Shown here piece by piece: positions 1 to 8,918 of a stretch of DNA of 64,000 nucleotides (within the stretch, counting starts at the first letter, position 1; each line of letters begins with the position of its first letter). Under the pieces are notes generated by a model that was not told the DNA's origin, did not search any database, and was given only the letters and a program-made list of their open reading frames with translations. The position numbers and the translations under genes were made by a program. The stretch is from Planctomycetota bacterium (GTDB lineage Bacteria; Planctomycetota; MHYJ01; JACPRB01): the NCBI GenBank assembly GCA_016209705.1, contig JACQVR010000134.1, positions 1 through 64,000 on the forward strand. The letters are read 5' to 3'.

Positions 1-435
1 ACGCGCCGAAGCAAAAGGCGTTTGTTTTTCCTACGATCTCTACGAGGGTGAATCCTTGGGCGTTCCCCCACCTACTCTACTTCTACTCCACTCTACTCTA
101 TTTCTATAGATCTATATATCCATCTGTCGATCTGTCGATAAGGGGTCTGGATCCTTTCTCGAGGAGGATCACAGGTTGGGTGCCTGTGCACATCGGAGAC
201 GTGCAATTCGGACTTGCGGAAGCTGATATCAACCGTAGAGTTCCCGCGTCGTTCCCTCATCTTTGGATAACTCAGGAAGGATGATGGACAGGTTTTGCGC
301 ATCTCCGAGGCCCCCTTGGGCGGAAGATTCGAAAAGCTTTCGTGCGTGTGTCGGGCTCGTGCCAATCCATATCCCAAGCCCCGTCCCTCATTCACATGTT
401 TCGGGACAGGCCGTTCACATCCGCTCCCTCGCTCA
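1..435. other. No gene recognised at window start
   Basis: No reading frame here resembles a protein I recognise. Positions 70-150 are pyrimidine-rich simple sequence (repeated ctctact and tctgtcgat units), unlike the GC-rich coding DNA around it. The stretch lies downstream of the leftward FemAB-like gene ending at 436, so it is probably 3' flanking DNA. Confidence 0.6.
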
Positions 436-1587
436 TCATGCTGGATCGGAAGGGGGCCGGTGGGATCGAGCGGGGGCAACCCGATCGGAATCGGGAACCG
501 CTGAAGGAAACTTGGGGGCGGAAGATTCCCCCGGGCTGGCGGATCGATAGGCCGGAAAGAAGTCGAACCGGGGAGGGCATCCTCCGTAGTGGACGGTCCA
601 CGCCCGGGTCAGCGCCGCGTAGGCCGTCGCGTCATGGACGCGTTTGAAAGTGCGGAACCATGCGCGCAGAGGAGAGAAGTTCGCCTTGAAATGGAATACC
701 CCATCGTTCGGATGGCAGCCGCCGCCCATCACCAGATGTTGCTTCCGACGGGACACCGCCCAGCGGATGGTTTCGTATACGAAGGCGTTGACCGGCCGCA
801 CTGAGGCGAACTCCAAGTCGGCGGCGGAAAGATGCCAGTAGACGTCGCTCCGATCCACGAAGAACAGCCCGGCCGCCACGACCCGGTCCCGGTACTCCGC
901 CAGGACGTAAAAGGCGTTCTCCGGCATCGACTCCTGGATTTCCAGAAAGTGTTCGGGCGGAAAATAATACCGGTCCAGGGCCCGGCACCGCTTCATCGTC
1001 AGCGTATGCAGGCGGTGGAACTCCAGGATGTCCCCCGGCGACTCGGCGCGGCGCACTCGGACGCCGGCACGCCGGGCCTGTTTCGTCTGCCGTCGGCCGT
1101 CCGACGTCAGGGACCGGGCCCAGACCTGCTCCTCCGACCCCGTCAAGTCCACGTAGACAATCTCGCGGTCGAACTCGACGCTGGCCGGATCAAGCAGCCC
1201 CGCGGGCACGTTCCACGGATTCAAGTGAGCGAACTCGGCCACGATTCGGTGCTCCCGGCACACGCGCGCAAAACGGTCCGCGAATTCCAGACCGTCGAAT
1301 GCCGCGAGGCGCGCGGGGCTCAGCGGCCCCGTGTACTCCGGCGTGCAGGTGTCCCACGCCTCCTTTCCGAGACCGGCCTCGAAGGGCAGGGTGGAGATCG
1401 GCCGCAGAAAAAAAGGGTAAGCGACGGCTGGCCCGTCCGTTTCGAGGACGAAGAGTCGCGCCGGATACCCCGTGCGCTTCTCGCAGATCCGCGCGTACTC
1501 GACGCTGCCCATCACGCTCGCATCCGCGGGCAGGATCGCACGCCACGAGTCCGCGTCCCCGGTGGTCAGCAAGCGATCTCGGATCAT
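436..1587 (-). CDS. FemAB-like GNAT-fold acyl/aminoacyltransferase
   Basis: A 383-residue protein of the FemAB / Acetyltransf_6 (double GNAT) family, members of which transfer acyl or aminoacyl groups to cell-wall or exopolysaccharide acceptors and are common in exosortase-linked glycan loci. Visible landmarks are a basic stretch GRRQTKQARRAGV, the YYFPPEHFLEI segment and a GGGCHPNDGVFHFKANFSP block; the last two recur nearly unchanged in the second FemAB-like protein at 14475-15623. The ATG (1585-1587) overlaps the stop of the proline dehydrogenase gene as ATGA, which fixes the start and suggests translational coupling. The frame stays open upstream, but that part only shadows the neighbour. 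The acceptor substrate cannot be read from sequence. Confidence 0.85.
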   Translation of the reverse strand: MIRDRLLTTGDADSWRAILPADASVMGSVEYARICEKRTGYPARLFVLETDGPAVAYPFFLRPISTLPFEAGLGKEAWDTCTPEYTGPLSPARLAAFDGLEFADRFARVCREHRIVAEFAHLNPWNVPAGLLDPASVEFDREIVYVDLTGSEEQVWARSLTSDGRRQTKQARRAGVRVRRAESPGDILEFHRLHTLTMKRCRALDRYYFPPEHFLEIQESMPENAFYVLAEYRDRVVAAGLFFVDRSDVYWHLSAADLEFASVRPVNAFVYETIRWAVSRRKQHLVMGGGCHPNDGVFHFKANFSPLRAWFRTFKRVHDATAYAALTRAWTVHYGGCPPRFDFFPAYRSASPGESSAPKFPSAVPDSDRVAPARSHRPPSDPA

Positions 1588-2513
1588 GAGTGGGTTCCGA
1601 CCGCTTCCCCGGCCGGTTCGCCGAGGCGGCGCAGCGTCCCGCCGAGGAGGCGGCGCGCGCAGCCGAGAACGTAGGGAAGCCACCGGCGACCCCAGGGAAC
1701 ATAGCAACGCACCCTGTAGCCCTCCCGCGCGAGGCGCTCCTGCAGGTCGGGCCGAACGCCGTACAGCATCTGGAACTCGAAGTCGCTCCGGTCGCGACCC
1801 GCGGCGAGGTGGCACGCCTCCTCGATGAAGCGTGGGTCGTGCGTGGCGAGGGCCGGTAGGCGGCCGCAGGCGAACAGGCGCTCCATGTCCCCGCGGAAGG
1901 CGCGATCGATCTCGACCTTGCGGTGCCATGCCACCGCCTCCACCTCCCGATAGCCGCCCTTGACCAGCCGAACGCGCGCTCCGGCGTCCAGGAGCCGCTT
2001 CAAGTCGTCCTGGCGGCTTCGCAGGTAGGACTGGACCGCGATTCCTACCGTATCGCCTCCGAAGAACCCGTGAGCTTCCTCGAACAACTTCAGCGTGCGC
2101 TCCGTGTAGGCGGATTCCTCCATGTCGATCCGGACGAAGTTTCCAAGCCGGCGCGCGCACCCCAGTACCCGCCACAGCAGCGCCCGGCAGAGTTCTTCGT
2201 CAATGTCCAGCCCGATCTGCGTCAGTTTGACTGAAAGGTGTGCCTCGAGTCCCTCGCGCTGAATGTGGTGCAGAGCTTCGACCGCCGCGTCGCCCGCCGC
2301 AACCACCTCGTCCTCTCGCAGCACGTGCGCTCCGACATGGTTGAGCGTGCCGCGGATGCCTCGGGCGCGGAGGGCGCGCAGGGCGGCCAGTCCGGATTCC
2401 AACTCCTCGCCCGCGAGGAAGCGCCGTGCCAAACGGCGGACCGCCGGCATCGTCGCCGCAACCCGGCGCAGCCGTGGCTGCCGGATCAAGAACCCGTAGA
2501 GTTTCCAGAACAC
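1584..2513 (-). CDS. Proline dehydrogenase (PutA PRODH-type barrel)
   Basis: A 309-residue single-domain proline dehydrogenase, an FAD-dependent (beta/alpha)8 enzyme that oxidises proline to pyrroline-5-carboxylate and passes electrons to quinone. The family motifs appear in order: SVKLTQIGLDID, FVRIDMEES, GIAVQSYLRSRQDDL, RLVKGGYRE (family consensus RLVKGAY), LATHDPRFIE and FEFQMLYGVRPD. Length fits a monofunctional PRODH; no aldehyde dehydrogenase partner is present in the window. It overlaps the FemAB-like gene by four bases, so the two form a leftward operon. A catabolic enzyme is unexpected inside a glycan locus. Fold and reaction are well supported; its role here is unknown. Confidence 0.9.
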   Translation of the reverse strand: MFWKLYGFLIRQPRLRRVAATMPAVRRLARRFLAGEELESGLAALRALRARGIRGTLNHVGAHVLREDEVVAAGDAAVEALHHIQREGLEAHLSVKLTQIGLDIDEELCRALLWRVLGCARRLGNFVRIDMEESAYTERTLKLFEEAHGFFGGDTVGIAVQSYLRSRQDDLKRLLDAGARVRLVKGGYREVEAVAWHRKVEIDRAFRGDMERLFACGRLPALATHDPRFIEEACHLAAGRDRSDFEFQMLYGVRPDLQERLAREGYRVRCYVPWGRRWLPYVLGCARRLLGGTLRRLGEPAGEAVGTHS

Positions 2514-2913
2514 GCCGTCCTCCCATCCATCAGGCCGATTCTACGCGGAACCGGCGGCGGGAAAGAACTTCTCGCCCCCGCGGATCAGGACCGGAGTTCC
2601 GGCTTCAGACGTCGAAGTCACGGCCATCCGCTACGATTTATGCCGTGCCGGGGGTCCCGGTTACACGGAAGATCGCCATCCCGAGCCGGAGACCCTGAGG
2701 CCATATCGTTGGAGGGTCTCCAGCAGGTCTTTCCATGGATCACGTAACGCTTGCGATCGGACGTCGTACACGATTTTTGGGGCGGTTTGCGGGGCTCGGT
2801 TTCTGCAAGGACTGCGGGACGGTTGGCGAAAAACGTCTCTTTTGTTCCAAGGCCGAGATTCCGACCGCCCGTACCGTGCCATGGTCCGGTGGACGTAAGA
2901 GGATAGGTCCCTC
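2514..2913. other. Divergent intergenic region, 400 bp
   Basis: Separates the leftward proline dehydrogenase operon from the rightward ATP-grasp gene. It carries an ECF-type promoter candidate on the + strand (2743-2768). On the - strand a TGTAACC block sits at 2659-2665, but the matching -10 is poor. No supported gene. Confidence 0.6.
2743..2768 (+). promoter_or_regulatory. ECF-type promoter candidate, ATP-grasp 1
   Basis: Blocks CGTAAC (2743-2748) and CGTACA (2765-2770) are separated by 16 bases, matching the motif repeated across this window. It lies about 145 bases upstream of the ATP-grasp start at 2914. The -35 differs from the consensus only in its first base. Confidence 0.5.
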
Positions 2914-3918
2914 ATGGCCCCAGGCTCACGCTCCATGAACGTGCTCATCAGTGCCGCGGGCCGTCGTGTGCGGCTCGTCCAGTTCTTTCGGGAGGCCTTG
3001 CGCGAGTTGGGCCTGAACAGTCGCGTGTTCGCTTGTGACGTCAGTCCGGCCGTGGCGTCGCTGTACGTGGCTGACGGTTTTTTCCTCACTCCTCCTGCGG
3101 ACGATGCCCGATTCATCCCGGCCGTGCTGGACAAATGTGCTGAGCTTGACATCCGCCTTCTGCTGTCCGTCCACGATCACGAGCTCATTCCCTACGCGGA
3201 TGCGCGGGATCGGTTCGAGCAGGCCGGCGTGTACGTGGCGATTCCAGGCCCGGAGGCGGTGCGGATCGCGCGGGACAAGCGCGCGTGCCACGCCTGGCTG
3301 GTCCGCCACGGGTTTCCGGTAGCGCACCGCTGGCTGCCGGAGGACACGCCGACGTCGCTTCTCTATCCGGTCGTGGTGAAGCCCGCGCAGGGCAGCGCGG
3401 GACGCGGTGTCGTTTTCGTGCGCAACGCGAGGGAACTAGACCAAGCCTTGTGCGCCACGCAGAACCCCGTCATCGAGGAACTGCTGACGGGGGACGAATT
3501 CACCGTGAACGTCTTGGCATCGCGGGACGGACAACTCGTGTGCGCCGTGCCGCACCTCAGGCTGGAGGTCCGATCGGGGGAGGTATCCAAGGGAAGGACA
3601 TTCCATAATGAGGCCATCGAGGCTATTGCGCGCCGCTTGGTGGAATTGCTCCCCCGATGCCGGGGACCCCTGAACTTCCAGGGATTCCTAACTCCGGCCG
3701 GAGACGTCAAGCTGAGCGAGATCAATCCCCGGTTTGGCGGAGGCTATCCCCTGGCGCAGGCGGCGGGGGCGCGGTTCCCTGAATGGCTCCTCGCCGAAGC
3801 CTGCGGCCGGAGCGTCCAGCGGGGTTTTGTCGGGTGGCGGCCGGGCGTCGTGATGCTGCGGTACGATCACGAAGTCATCGTCCACCAGGCCGCTCCGAAG
3901 GTATTCGCGCCCCTATGA
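2914..3918 (+). CDS. ATP-grasp ligase, carbamoyl-phosphate-synthase-like (copy 1)
   Basis: A 334-residue ATP-grasp enzyme of the type that activates a carboxylate with ATP and joins it to an amine. The N-terminal Rossmann-like part begins MNVLISAAGRR; the central domain has YPVVVKPAQGSAGRGVVFV (nucleotide-binding lysine and glycine loop) and the C-terminal part SEINPRFGGGYPLAQAAG (metal-binding E and N). Start 2914 has an AGAGGA-type site upstream; the second ATG (2935) is a possible alternative. It overlaps the HAD phosphatase gene as ATGA, a pairing that suggests one pathway. A second ATP-grasp protein of similar architecture is at 16888-17961. The substrate is unknown; glycan amidation is a plausible inference. 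Confidence 0.85.
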   Translation: MAPGSRSMNVLISAAGRRVRLVQFFREALRELGLNSRVFACDVSPAVASLYVADGFFLTPPADDARFIPAVLDKCAELDIRLLLSVHDHELIPYADARDRFEQAGVYVAIPGPEAVRIARDKRACHAWLVRHGFPVAHRWLPEDTPTSLLYPVVVKPAQGSAGRGVVFVRNARELDQALCATQNPVIEELLTGDEFTVNVLASRDGQLVCAVPHLRLEVRSGEVSKGRTFHNEAIEAIARRLVELLPRCRGPLNFQGFLTPAGDVKLSEINPRFGGGYPLAQAAGARFPEWLLAEACGRSVQRGFVGWRPGVVMLRYDHEVIVHQAAPKVFAPL

Positions 3919-4724
3919 GCCCCGGCCCGAGGTTCCTGGTCGTCTTCGACTTGGATGACACGCTTTATCTGGAGCGCACCTTCGTCCGAAGCGGCTTCCG
4001 AGTCGTCTCTGAGTGCGTCCGCCGGGAATGGGGGGTGAGCGGATTCTTTTCCAAAGCGTGGCGCTTGTTCCTGGCCGGTGAACGCCGCCTCATTGTCGAC
4101 CGCGTGATCCAGGATGAAGGGATTCAACCCTTCCGGGCCGTGGTCCGTCGGCTCGTGGCGGTGTACCGGAGTCACCGGCCCCGGCTCCGTCTGTGCCCCG
4201 ACGCGCGCCGGTTCGTGGAGCGGCCTCCGCCCGGCGTGGCGCTGGCGATCCTGACCGACGGCCGCCCGCGTACCCAGCGCGCGAAGATCCGTGCGCTCGG
4301 TCTGGATCGATGGATCGACCCCGTCATATTGACCGGACGATGGGGGACCAAGTACGGGAAACCGCATCCCCGGGGATTTCGGACGCTGCAAAGGCGCTTC
4401 GGGCTGCGCCCGTCGGCGTGCGTTTATGTGGCCGATAACCCGGCGAAAGATTTTGATGCGCCTCGCCGGCTGGGCTGGCGATTCGTCCGCATGCGCCGTC
4501 CGGGCGGACTATACGGCCATCGGCTTTCTCCCGATGTTCAGGATGTGCGGTCGTGCTACGACCTGCGTCGTTGGCTCGAGCTAGAAGCCGATTTTGGAGG
4601 GGGGTCGCGCTACCACGGGGGCGCTCCCGCCGTCGCCGCACGGGCGCGCCGGATCGCATCGACCCATGCTTTACCGGCCCCGCCCCGTTCCGGCGGGAGG
4701 AGGAACGTGGGCCCCTCCACATAG
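3915..4724 (+). CDS. HAD-superfamily hydrolase
   Basis: A 269-residue haloacid-dehalogenase-fold phosphatase. Motif I is FDLDDTLYLE (nucleophile and general acid aspartates near the N-terminus), motif II falls at ILTDGRPRTQR, the motif III lysine region is KYGKPHPRGF and motif IV is VYVADNPAKDF. The ATG at 3915 overlaps the ATP-grasp stop, so translation is probably coupled. The last ~40 residues are Arg/Ala/Gly-rich and overlap the convergent secreted-protein gene by 115 bp; this tail is unlikely to belong to the catalytic fold. Substrate unknown: a sugar phosphate or nucleotide-sugar intermediate fits the context. Confidence 0.85.
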   Translation: MSPGPRFLVVFDLDDTLYLERTFVRSGFRVVSECVRREWGVSGFFSKAWRLFLAGERRLIVDRVIQDEGIQPFRAVVRRLVAVYRSHRPRLRLCPDARRFVERPPPGVALAILTDGRPRTQRAKIRALGLDRWIDPVILTGRWGTKYGKPHPRGFRTLQRRFGLRPSACVYVADNPAKDFDAPRRLGWRFVRMRRPGGLYGHRLSPDVQDVRSCYDLRRWLELEADFGGGSRYHGGAPAVAARARRIASTHALPAPPRSGGRRNVGPST

Positions 4725-5827
4725 AACCACACGAAGCGGTCCGTTCGCCGGAGCGCATTCACCAGCGTGGTCGCCAGGACTTCGGGGTTCATCGGATTTC
4801 CCTTGAAGGGTCGGTCTATGATCCCGAAGGCGATGCTCACCCGGCGTGCCCAGATGGAGCGAATCGCCGGGGGAAGGAAAGCGCAATCGACCCGGGCGGA
4901 GGGAAACTCTTTCTTCCGCCACAAGTAACTCCGGCGGAACTGATCCTGGGTCCGCAGGTGATAGATCTCCCCGCCGTCGACGACGGTGGCTCGCTTGCCG
5001 GCGCCCTCGACGAAGCCGGCAAAGAACGGACCGAGAAGCTCGTTGCTCGACTGCCACGCCGGAAAGAGAGATCGCGGCGCTTTGGGTTCCGAGATGTAGG
5101 GTCCGTGCAGCAGGATCACCGTGATCTCCTGGAACGCCTCCACCATGGCCCGCATGATCCCGCTCCCCCGGAGCCGGGCCGCTTCGCGGTATTCCTGAAG
5201 CGACTTGCGCGGATAGCGGACGCCCCGGGGATAATCCGTCCATGGGGTCTGGTAAGCCTCGTTGTCGAAGTAGATTCCTCGAAGGCCCGCCTTGCGGGCG
5301 GCTCGGGCAAGGTGCGCGAAGTTGGCGTTGGGCACGGTCCAGTCGTCCATGAAGTCCGGTGGTTCGCCACCGACGACGGCCGCGAAGTTTTCGGTCAGGT
5401 TCTTGAACGTCATTCCCTGGAGCGGCGCCAGAGCGTCGGCCACTTCCGAAAAGGTCAGCCTCTTCCGGGACAGCACCGACGCGGTGACGTTCAGAGAAAG
5501 ATCGGGCGTGCGAACGTACACGGCAATGCCGTCGAAGGGGCGGGCGTCCAGAAACTCGCGGTGATCCCGGATGAACGAGGGTGTAGCGACGGGACTTTCA
5601 CCGAACCAGTCGTGGAGCAGGAGGACGGGCGACGTCTTTGAGGGCATCGCCGGGAGCTGGGAGTTCTGGACCTGAAACTCCGCCTCGATCCACGACCCGG
5701 GGGCGCGATCATGAGGAGGAGCCGCCGCGAGGCATCCGCCGAGGACGATCCAGGCGACGCCGGTCCTCAGCCTCGGCCGAGTCCCCTCGGCGTGTGCGGG
5801 GCCGCCGCGTCGGCCTTCGCTCCTCAT
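4610..5827 (-). CDS. Unrecognised secreted family, paralogue 1 (predicted lipoprotein)
   Basis: A 405-residue protein homologous along its length to those at 25524 and 35272. I do not recognise the family. Shared landmarks in order are FIRDHREFLDARPFDGI, LAPLQGMTF, PPDFMDDWTVP, GIYFDNEAYQTPW, ILLHGPYISEPKAPRS, WQSSNELLGPFFAGF, DGGEIYHLRT and WFYVEG. Invariant acidic residues (DNE, DGGE) and alternating hydrophobic strands suggest a TIM-barrel glycosidase-like fold (inference). The N-terminus is basic, then hydrophobic to LGGC (Cys32), a lipobox, so it is probably lipid-anchored. The ATG at 5827 overlaps the epimerase stop as ATGA; a further upstream start would overlap the epimerase. It is the last gene of the glmS operon. 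Confidence 0.75.
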   Translation of the reverse strand: MRSEGRRGGPAHAEGTRPRLRTGVAWIVLGGCLAAAPPHDRAPGSWIEAEFQVQNSQLPAMPSKTSPVLLLHDWFGESPVATPSFIRDHREFLDARPFDGIAVYVRTPDLSLNVTASVLSRKRLTFSEVADALAPLQGMTFKNLTENFAAVVGGEPPDFMDDWTVPNANFAHLARAARKAGLRGIYFDNEAYQTPWTDYPRGVRYPRKSLQEYREAARLRGSGIMRAMVEAFQEITVILLHGPYISEPKAPRSLFPAWQSSNELLGPFFAGFVEGAGKRATVVDGGEIYHLRTQDQFRRSYLWRKKEFPSARVDCAFLPPAIRSIWARRVSIAFGIIDRPFKGNPMNPEVLATTLVNALRRTDRFVWFYVEGPTFLLPPERGGAGKAWVDAIRRARAATAGAPPW

Positions 5828-6783
5828 CGTCCCACGCCCGCGCTGGGCGTAGCCCTGCGCGCAAACCACTGGAAGGTCGCCCTGAGGCCGGCCTCGATCG
5901 GCGTCTCCGCGCGAAAGCCCAACTCGATTCGGGCGCGATCCACATCCGCCCAGGAACGGCGGATGTCTCCCTCACGGGGCGGAAGGTGCTCCACGGGCAT
6001 CGATTCGCCCGCCACGCCGGCCATGGTTCGCGCGAGGTCAAGCACCGAGGTAGGACGGCCGGAGGCGATGTTGTAGCACGGGCTGGCCAGCGAAGGAACG
6101 TTGCCCGTGGCCATCAAGGCTCGGGCCACGTCCCTCACGAAGATGAAGTCGCGCGTCTGGTGTCCGTCACCAAAGATTTCGAGGGGCTTCCCCGAGAGAA
6201 GGCGGCTGATAAATCGCGGGATCACGGCGGCATAGGGCGAACGGGGATCTTGACGTGGGCCGTACACGTTGAAGAAACGCAGGGAGACCGCCTCCAGCGA
6301 GCGATGCTCCGTCCAGTATTGGGCATAGAGTTCGGCGCACAGCTTGCCGATTGCGTAGGGAGAAACGGGGCGCGGCTCGTGCCGTTCGTTCAACGGGAGA
6401 ACGGGCGTCTCCCCGTACACGGAAGACGAGCTGGCGAAGACGACACGGTGCACCCCGGCGCGCTCGCCGGCGGCGAGCACGGCGAGCGTGGTTTCCACGA
6501 CGGCGCGATGGCTCTCCAGGGGATGTTCCGTCGAATAGGGAACCGAAGGTATGGCGGCGAGATGATAGACCACGCCGGCGCCCCGCACCGCGCGCTCCGC
6601 GAGATCCAAGACGTCCCCTTCGAGGAATTCCGCCCCCTCGGGCACGTTGGCCCGATCGCCGCTCGAGAGGTCGTCGATGATCCGCACCTGTCGGCCCGTC
6701 TCCAGCAGCAGGTCGGCGAGATGCGAACCGATAAATCCGGCCCCTCCGGTGACCACATCGATGGGGGGCACGCTGTTAGCCAT
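5824..6783 (-). CDS. NAD-dependent NDP-sugar epimerase/dehydratase
   Basis: A 319-residue extended short-chain dehydrogenase/reductase of the UDP-glucose 4-epimerase type. It has the NAD-binding GGAGFIGSHLA near the N-terminus, DVLDLAERAVRG, the YHLAAIPSVPYS loop, SSSSVYGE, the catalytic YAIGK (Tyr and Lys) and RFFNVYGPRQDPRSPYAAVIP. The start at 6783 has a GGAGAAG ribosome-binding site; an earlier in-frame start lacks one. It sits between glmS (52 bp upstream, same strand) and the secreted paralogue 1. Likely role: supplying a UDP-hexose or UDP-HexNAc for the glycan. Exact sugar specificity is not readable. Confidence 0.9.
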   Translation of the reverse strand: MANSVPPIDVVTGGAGFIGSHLADLLLETGRQVRIIDDLSSGDRANVPEGAEFLEGDVLDLAERAVRGAGVVYHLAAIPSVPYSTEHPLESHRAVVETTLAVLAAGERAGVHRVVFASSSSVYGETPVLPLNERHEPRPVSPYAIGKLCAELYAQYWTEHRSLEAVSLRFFNVYGPRQDPRSPYAAVIPRFISRLLSGKPLEIFGDGHQTRDFIFVRDVARALMATGNVPSLASPCYNIASGRPTSVLDLARTMAGVAGESMPVEHLPPREGDIRRSWADVDRARIELGFRAETPIEAGLRATFQWFARRATPSAGVGR

Positions 6784-6835
6784 CGTATCTTCTCCACCGG
6801 GTCCCTCCGTGTCGTAAAGGCGACTCCGGAACAAA

Positions 6836-8641
6836 TTATTCCACGGTGACCGACTTCGCGAGGTTCCTGGGCCTATCGACGTCCCGCCCCAGCCCGACGG
6901 CCCGGTGATAGGCCAGCAACTGGAGCGGAATGACGGCCAGGATCGGAGAGAACATCTCCTCGCAGGACGGGATCTCGAACACGTGGTCCGACACCTCCGC
7001 CACTGCGTGATCGCCCTCTGTCGCCACGGACACGATGCGCCCTCCGCGGCTGCGAACCTCTTGGATGTTCGAGATCATCTTCTCCTTCACCCGGCCGCGC
7101 GGGGTGATCGCCACGCAGACCATTCGCTCATCGACGAGCGAGAGCGGTCCGTGCTTCATCTCCCCCGCCCCGTACCCTTCCGACGGGAGGTACGTAATCT
7201 CCTTCATCTTGAGGGCCCCCTCGTACGCCGTGGCCAGGTTGTAGCGCCGCCCCATGAACATGAAGCCGTAGCCCTCTTGGAACGTCCGCGCGCACTGGCG
7301 GACGAGGGGGTCCTGCCGGAGGATCCTCCCGATATGGGTCCCCAGGAACCCCGCCTCCCGGGTCAACGCTTCGAACCGCTCCGGTGACAGAGTCCCCCGT
7401 TCGCGCCCGAGGTGGAGGGCAAGGAAGAGAATGTTCACGAGCTGCGAGGTGTAGGACTTCGTGGCCGCGACCCCGGTCTCCGGACCGGCCCGCATATAAA
7501 GGACGTGGTCGGCCTCGCGAGCCAGGGTGCACCCCTTCACATTCGTCAAGGCGAGGATCGGCGAACCCGACTCTCTCGCCATGCGAACCGAAGCCAGCGT
7601 GTCGGCGGTCTCCCCCGACTGCGAAATAGCGAACGCCAGCGTTCGCGGTCCGAACGGATGGTCGCCGTACCGCAACTCGCTCGCCAGGCCGACCTCCACC
7701 GGAATCCGCACCATCTCCTCCAAGGCGGCCTTGGCTACGAGTCCGGCGTGCCAGGCCGTCCCGCAGGCGATCACCATGACGCGGTCGACGTCGCGGGCGA
7801 GCCGCAAGTCCGGCACGCTCCGGCCCCACGCCTCGACTTCCGCGGCCACCGTGCGCGGCTGTGCGTCGATCTCCTGGGCCATGAAATGTGGATGTCCATT
7901 CTTGCCCGCCGCTTCCGCCGTCCAGTCGATGTCGAGAGGAGCGCGTGCCTTGGCCGTCAGATGCCGATCGAAGATTTGGATCCCCTCCGGGCCGATCGTG
8001 GAGAGTTCATTCTCGTCCAGAGGGATCACCCGGCGGGTGTACGGCAGAAGGGAAGGGATGTCGCTGGCCAGGAAGTTCTCTCCGTCACCGAGCCCGAGGA
8101 CCAGGGGACAGTTGACCCGCGCCACGGAAAGGCGGTTCGGGTGGTCCGCATGGAGCACTCCCATGGCCCAGCTTCCACGCAGGCGCCCCACGGCCAAGGT
8201 CACCGCAAACAGGATGTCGCCCTCCGCCTGTTCATAAAGTTCCTCGACCAGGTGCGGGATCACTTCCGTGTCCGTCCCTGAGAGGAATCGATGCCGCCGC
8301 TCCAAATCTTTCCGGAGCTCGGCGAAGTTCTCGATGATGCCGTTATGGACGACGGCGATCTTGCCGTCGCAGGAGAAGTGGGGATGCGCATTCGCGTCGC
8401 TCACCCCGCCGTGGGTGGCCCACCGAGTGTGCCCGAGCCCGGTGTGCCCTCCGAAGGGGCGGCTCCGGACCTCGGCTTCCAGCGCGTCGAGCCTCCCGCG
8501 GCGCTTCGCCGCGACGAGTCCGTGCCCGTTCTGAACGACGACGCCCGAGGAATCGTATCCGCGGTACTCGAGACGCTTGAGGCCGTCCATGAGGATCTTT
8601 AGCGCGTCTCGGTGACCGACATATCCAAAGATGCCGCACAT
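6836..8641 (-). CDS. glmS: Glutamine-fructose-6-phosphate aminotransferase (isomerizing)
   Basis: A 601-residue GlmS, which makes glucosamine-6-phosphate from fructose-6-phosphate and glutamine, the first step to UDP-GlcNAc. The N-terminal class II glutamine amidotransferase domain begins MCGIFGYVGHRD with the nucleophile cysteine directly after the initiator Met, and carries RLEYRGYDSSGV and HTRWATHG. Two SIS domains follow with ACGTAWHAG, SQSGETADTLAS and SEGYGAGEMKHGPLSL; the C-terminus is NLAKSVTVE, as in typical GlmS. Start 8641 is chosen because the catalytic Cys must be residue 2. It leads a leftward operon with the epimerase and secreted paralogue 1, and has an ECF-type promoter motif at 8792-8818. 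Confidence 0.97.
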   Translation of the reverse strand: MCGIFGYVGHRDALKILMDGLKRLEYRGYDSSGVVVQNGHGLVAAKRRGRLDALEAEVRSRPFGGHTGLGHTRWATHGGVSDANAHPHFSCDGKIAVVHNGIIENFAELRKDLERRHRFLSGTDTEVIPHLVEELYEQAEGDILFAVTLAVGRLRGSWAMGVLHADHPNRLSVARVNCPLVLGLGDGENFLASDIPSLLPYTRRVIPLDENELSTIGPEGIQIFDRHLTAKARAPLDIDWTAEAAGKNGHPHFMAQEIDAQPRTVAAEVEAWGRSVPDLRLARDVDRVMVIACGTAWHAGLVAKAALEEMVRIPVEVGLASELRYGDHPFGPRTLAFAISQSGETADTLASVRMARESGSPILALTNVKGCTLAREADHVLYMRAGPETGVAATKSYTSQLVNILFLALHLGRERGTLSPERFEALTREAGFLGTHIGRILRQDPLVRQCARTFQEGYGFMFMGRRYNLATAYEGALKMKEITYLPSEGYGAGEMKHGPLSLVDERMVCVAITPRGRVKEKMISNIQEVRSRGGRIVSVATEGDHAVAEVSDHVFEIPSCEEMFSPILAVIPLQLLAYHRAVGLGRDVDRPRNLAKSVTVE

Positions 8642-8791
8642 GCAAAGAATGTCCCGCGACCTCTGGTTCGGTCGCTCTTCCACTTGGCTCCACTCGGCGT
8701 CGAACGGACGCCGTCACTCGGGGCGTGGAGGGTACCACCACAACCGATTCCGTCCCGACAACTCCTCCACGCCCCGACCTCTACGCCTTTT

Positions 8792-8818
8792 CTACGGTGT
8801 CACGATCCGATGGTTACA
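8792..8818 (-). promoter_or_regulatory. ECF-type promoter candidate, glmS operon
   Basis: Read on the minus strand: TGTAACC (8818-8812), 15 bases, then CGTAGAAAA (from 8796). This is one of the best matches to the repeated motif. It gives a leader of about 150 bases before the glmS start. Confidence 0.6.
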
Positions 8819-8889
8819 CGCGGCAATCCCGCCGATGCTCTCGCGTTTTCGATCACCGCTCATGGTGCCCTCCAAGGCTGCGTCTGCGG

Positions 8890-8918
8890 TGTAACCACGC
8901 CGGGGAACCCGACGTACA
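8890..8918 (+). promoter_or_regulatory. ECF-type promoter candidate, capD operon
   Basis: TGTAACC (8890-8896), 16 bases, then CGTACACAA (from 8913). Spacing is one base longer than in most copies. It faces the capD-to-aminotransferase operon beginning at 9145. Confidence 0.55.

Noticed and set aside
2634-2665. ECF-type promoter for the proline dehydrogenase operon
   Set aside because: The -35 TGTAACC is perfect on the minus strand, but the position expected for CGTA reads GCAT; kept out of the list of sites.
2661-3152. Leftward 163-residue gene overlapping ATP-grasp 1
   Set aside because: Mostly antisense to the conserved N-terminus of the ATP-grasp gene and without any recognisable motif.
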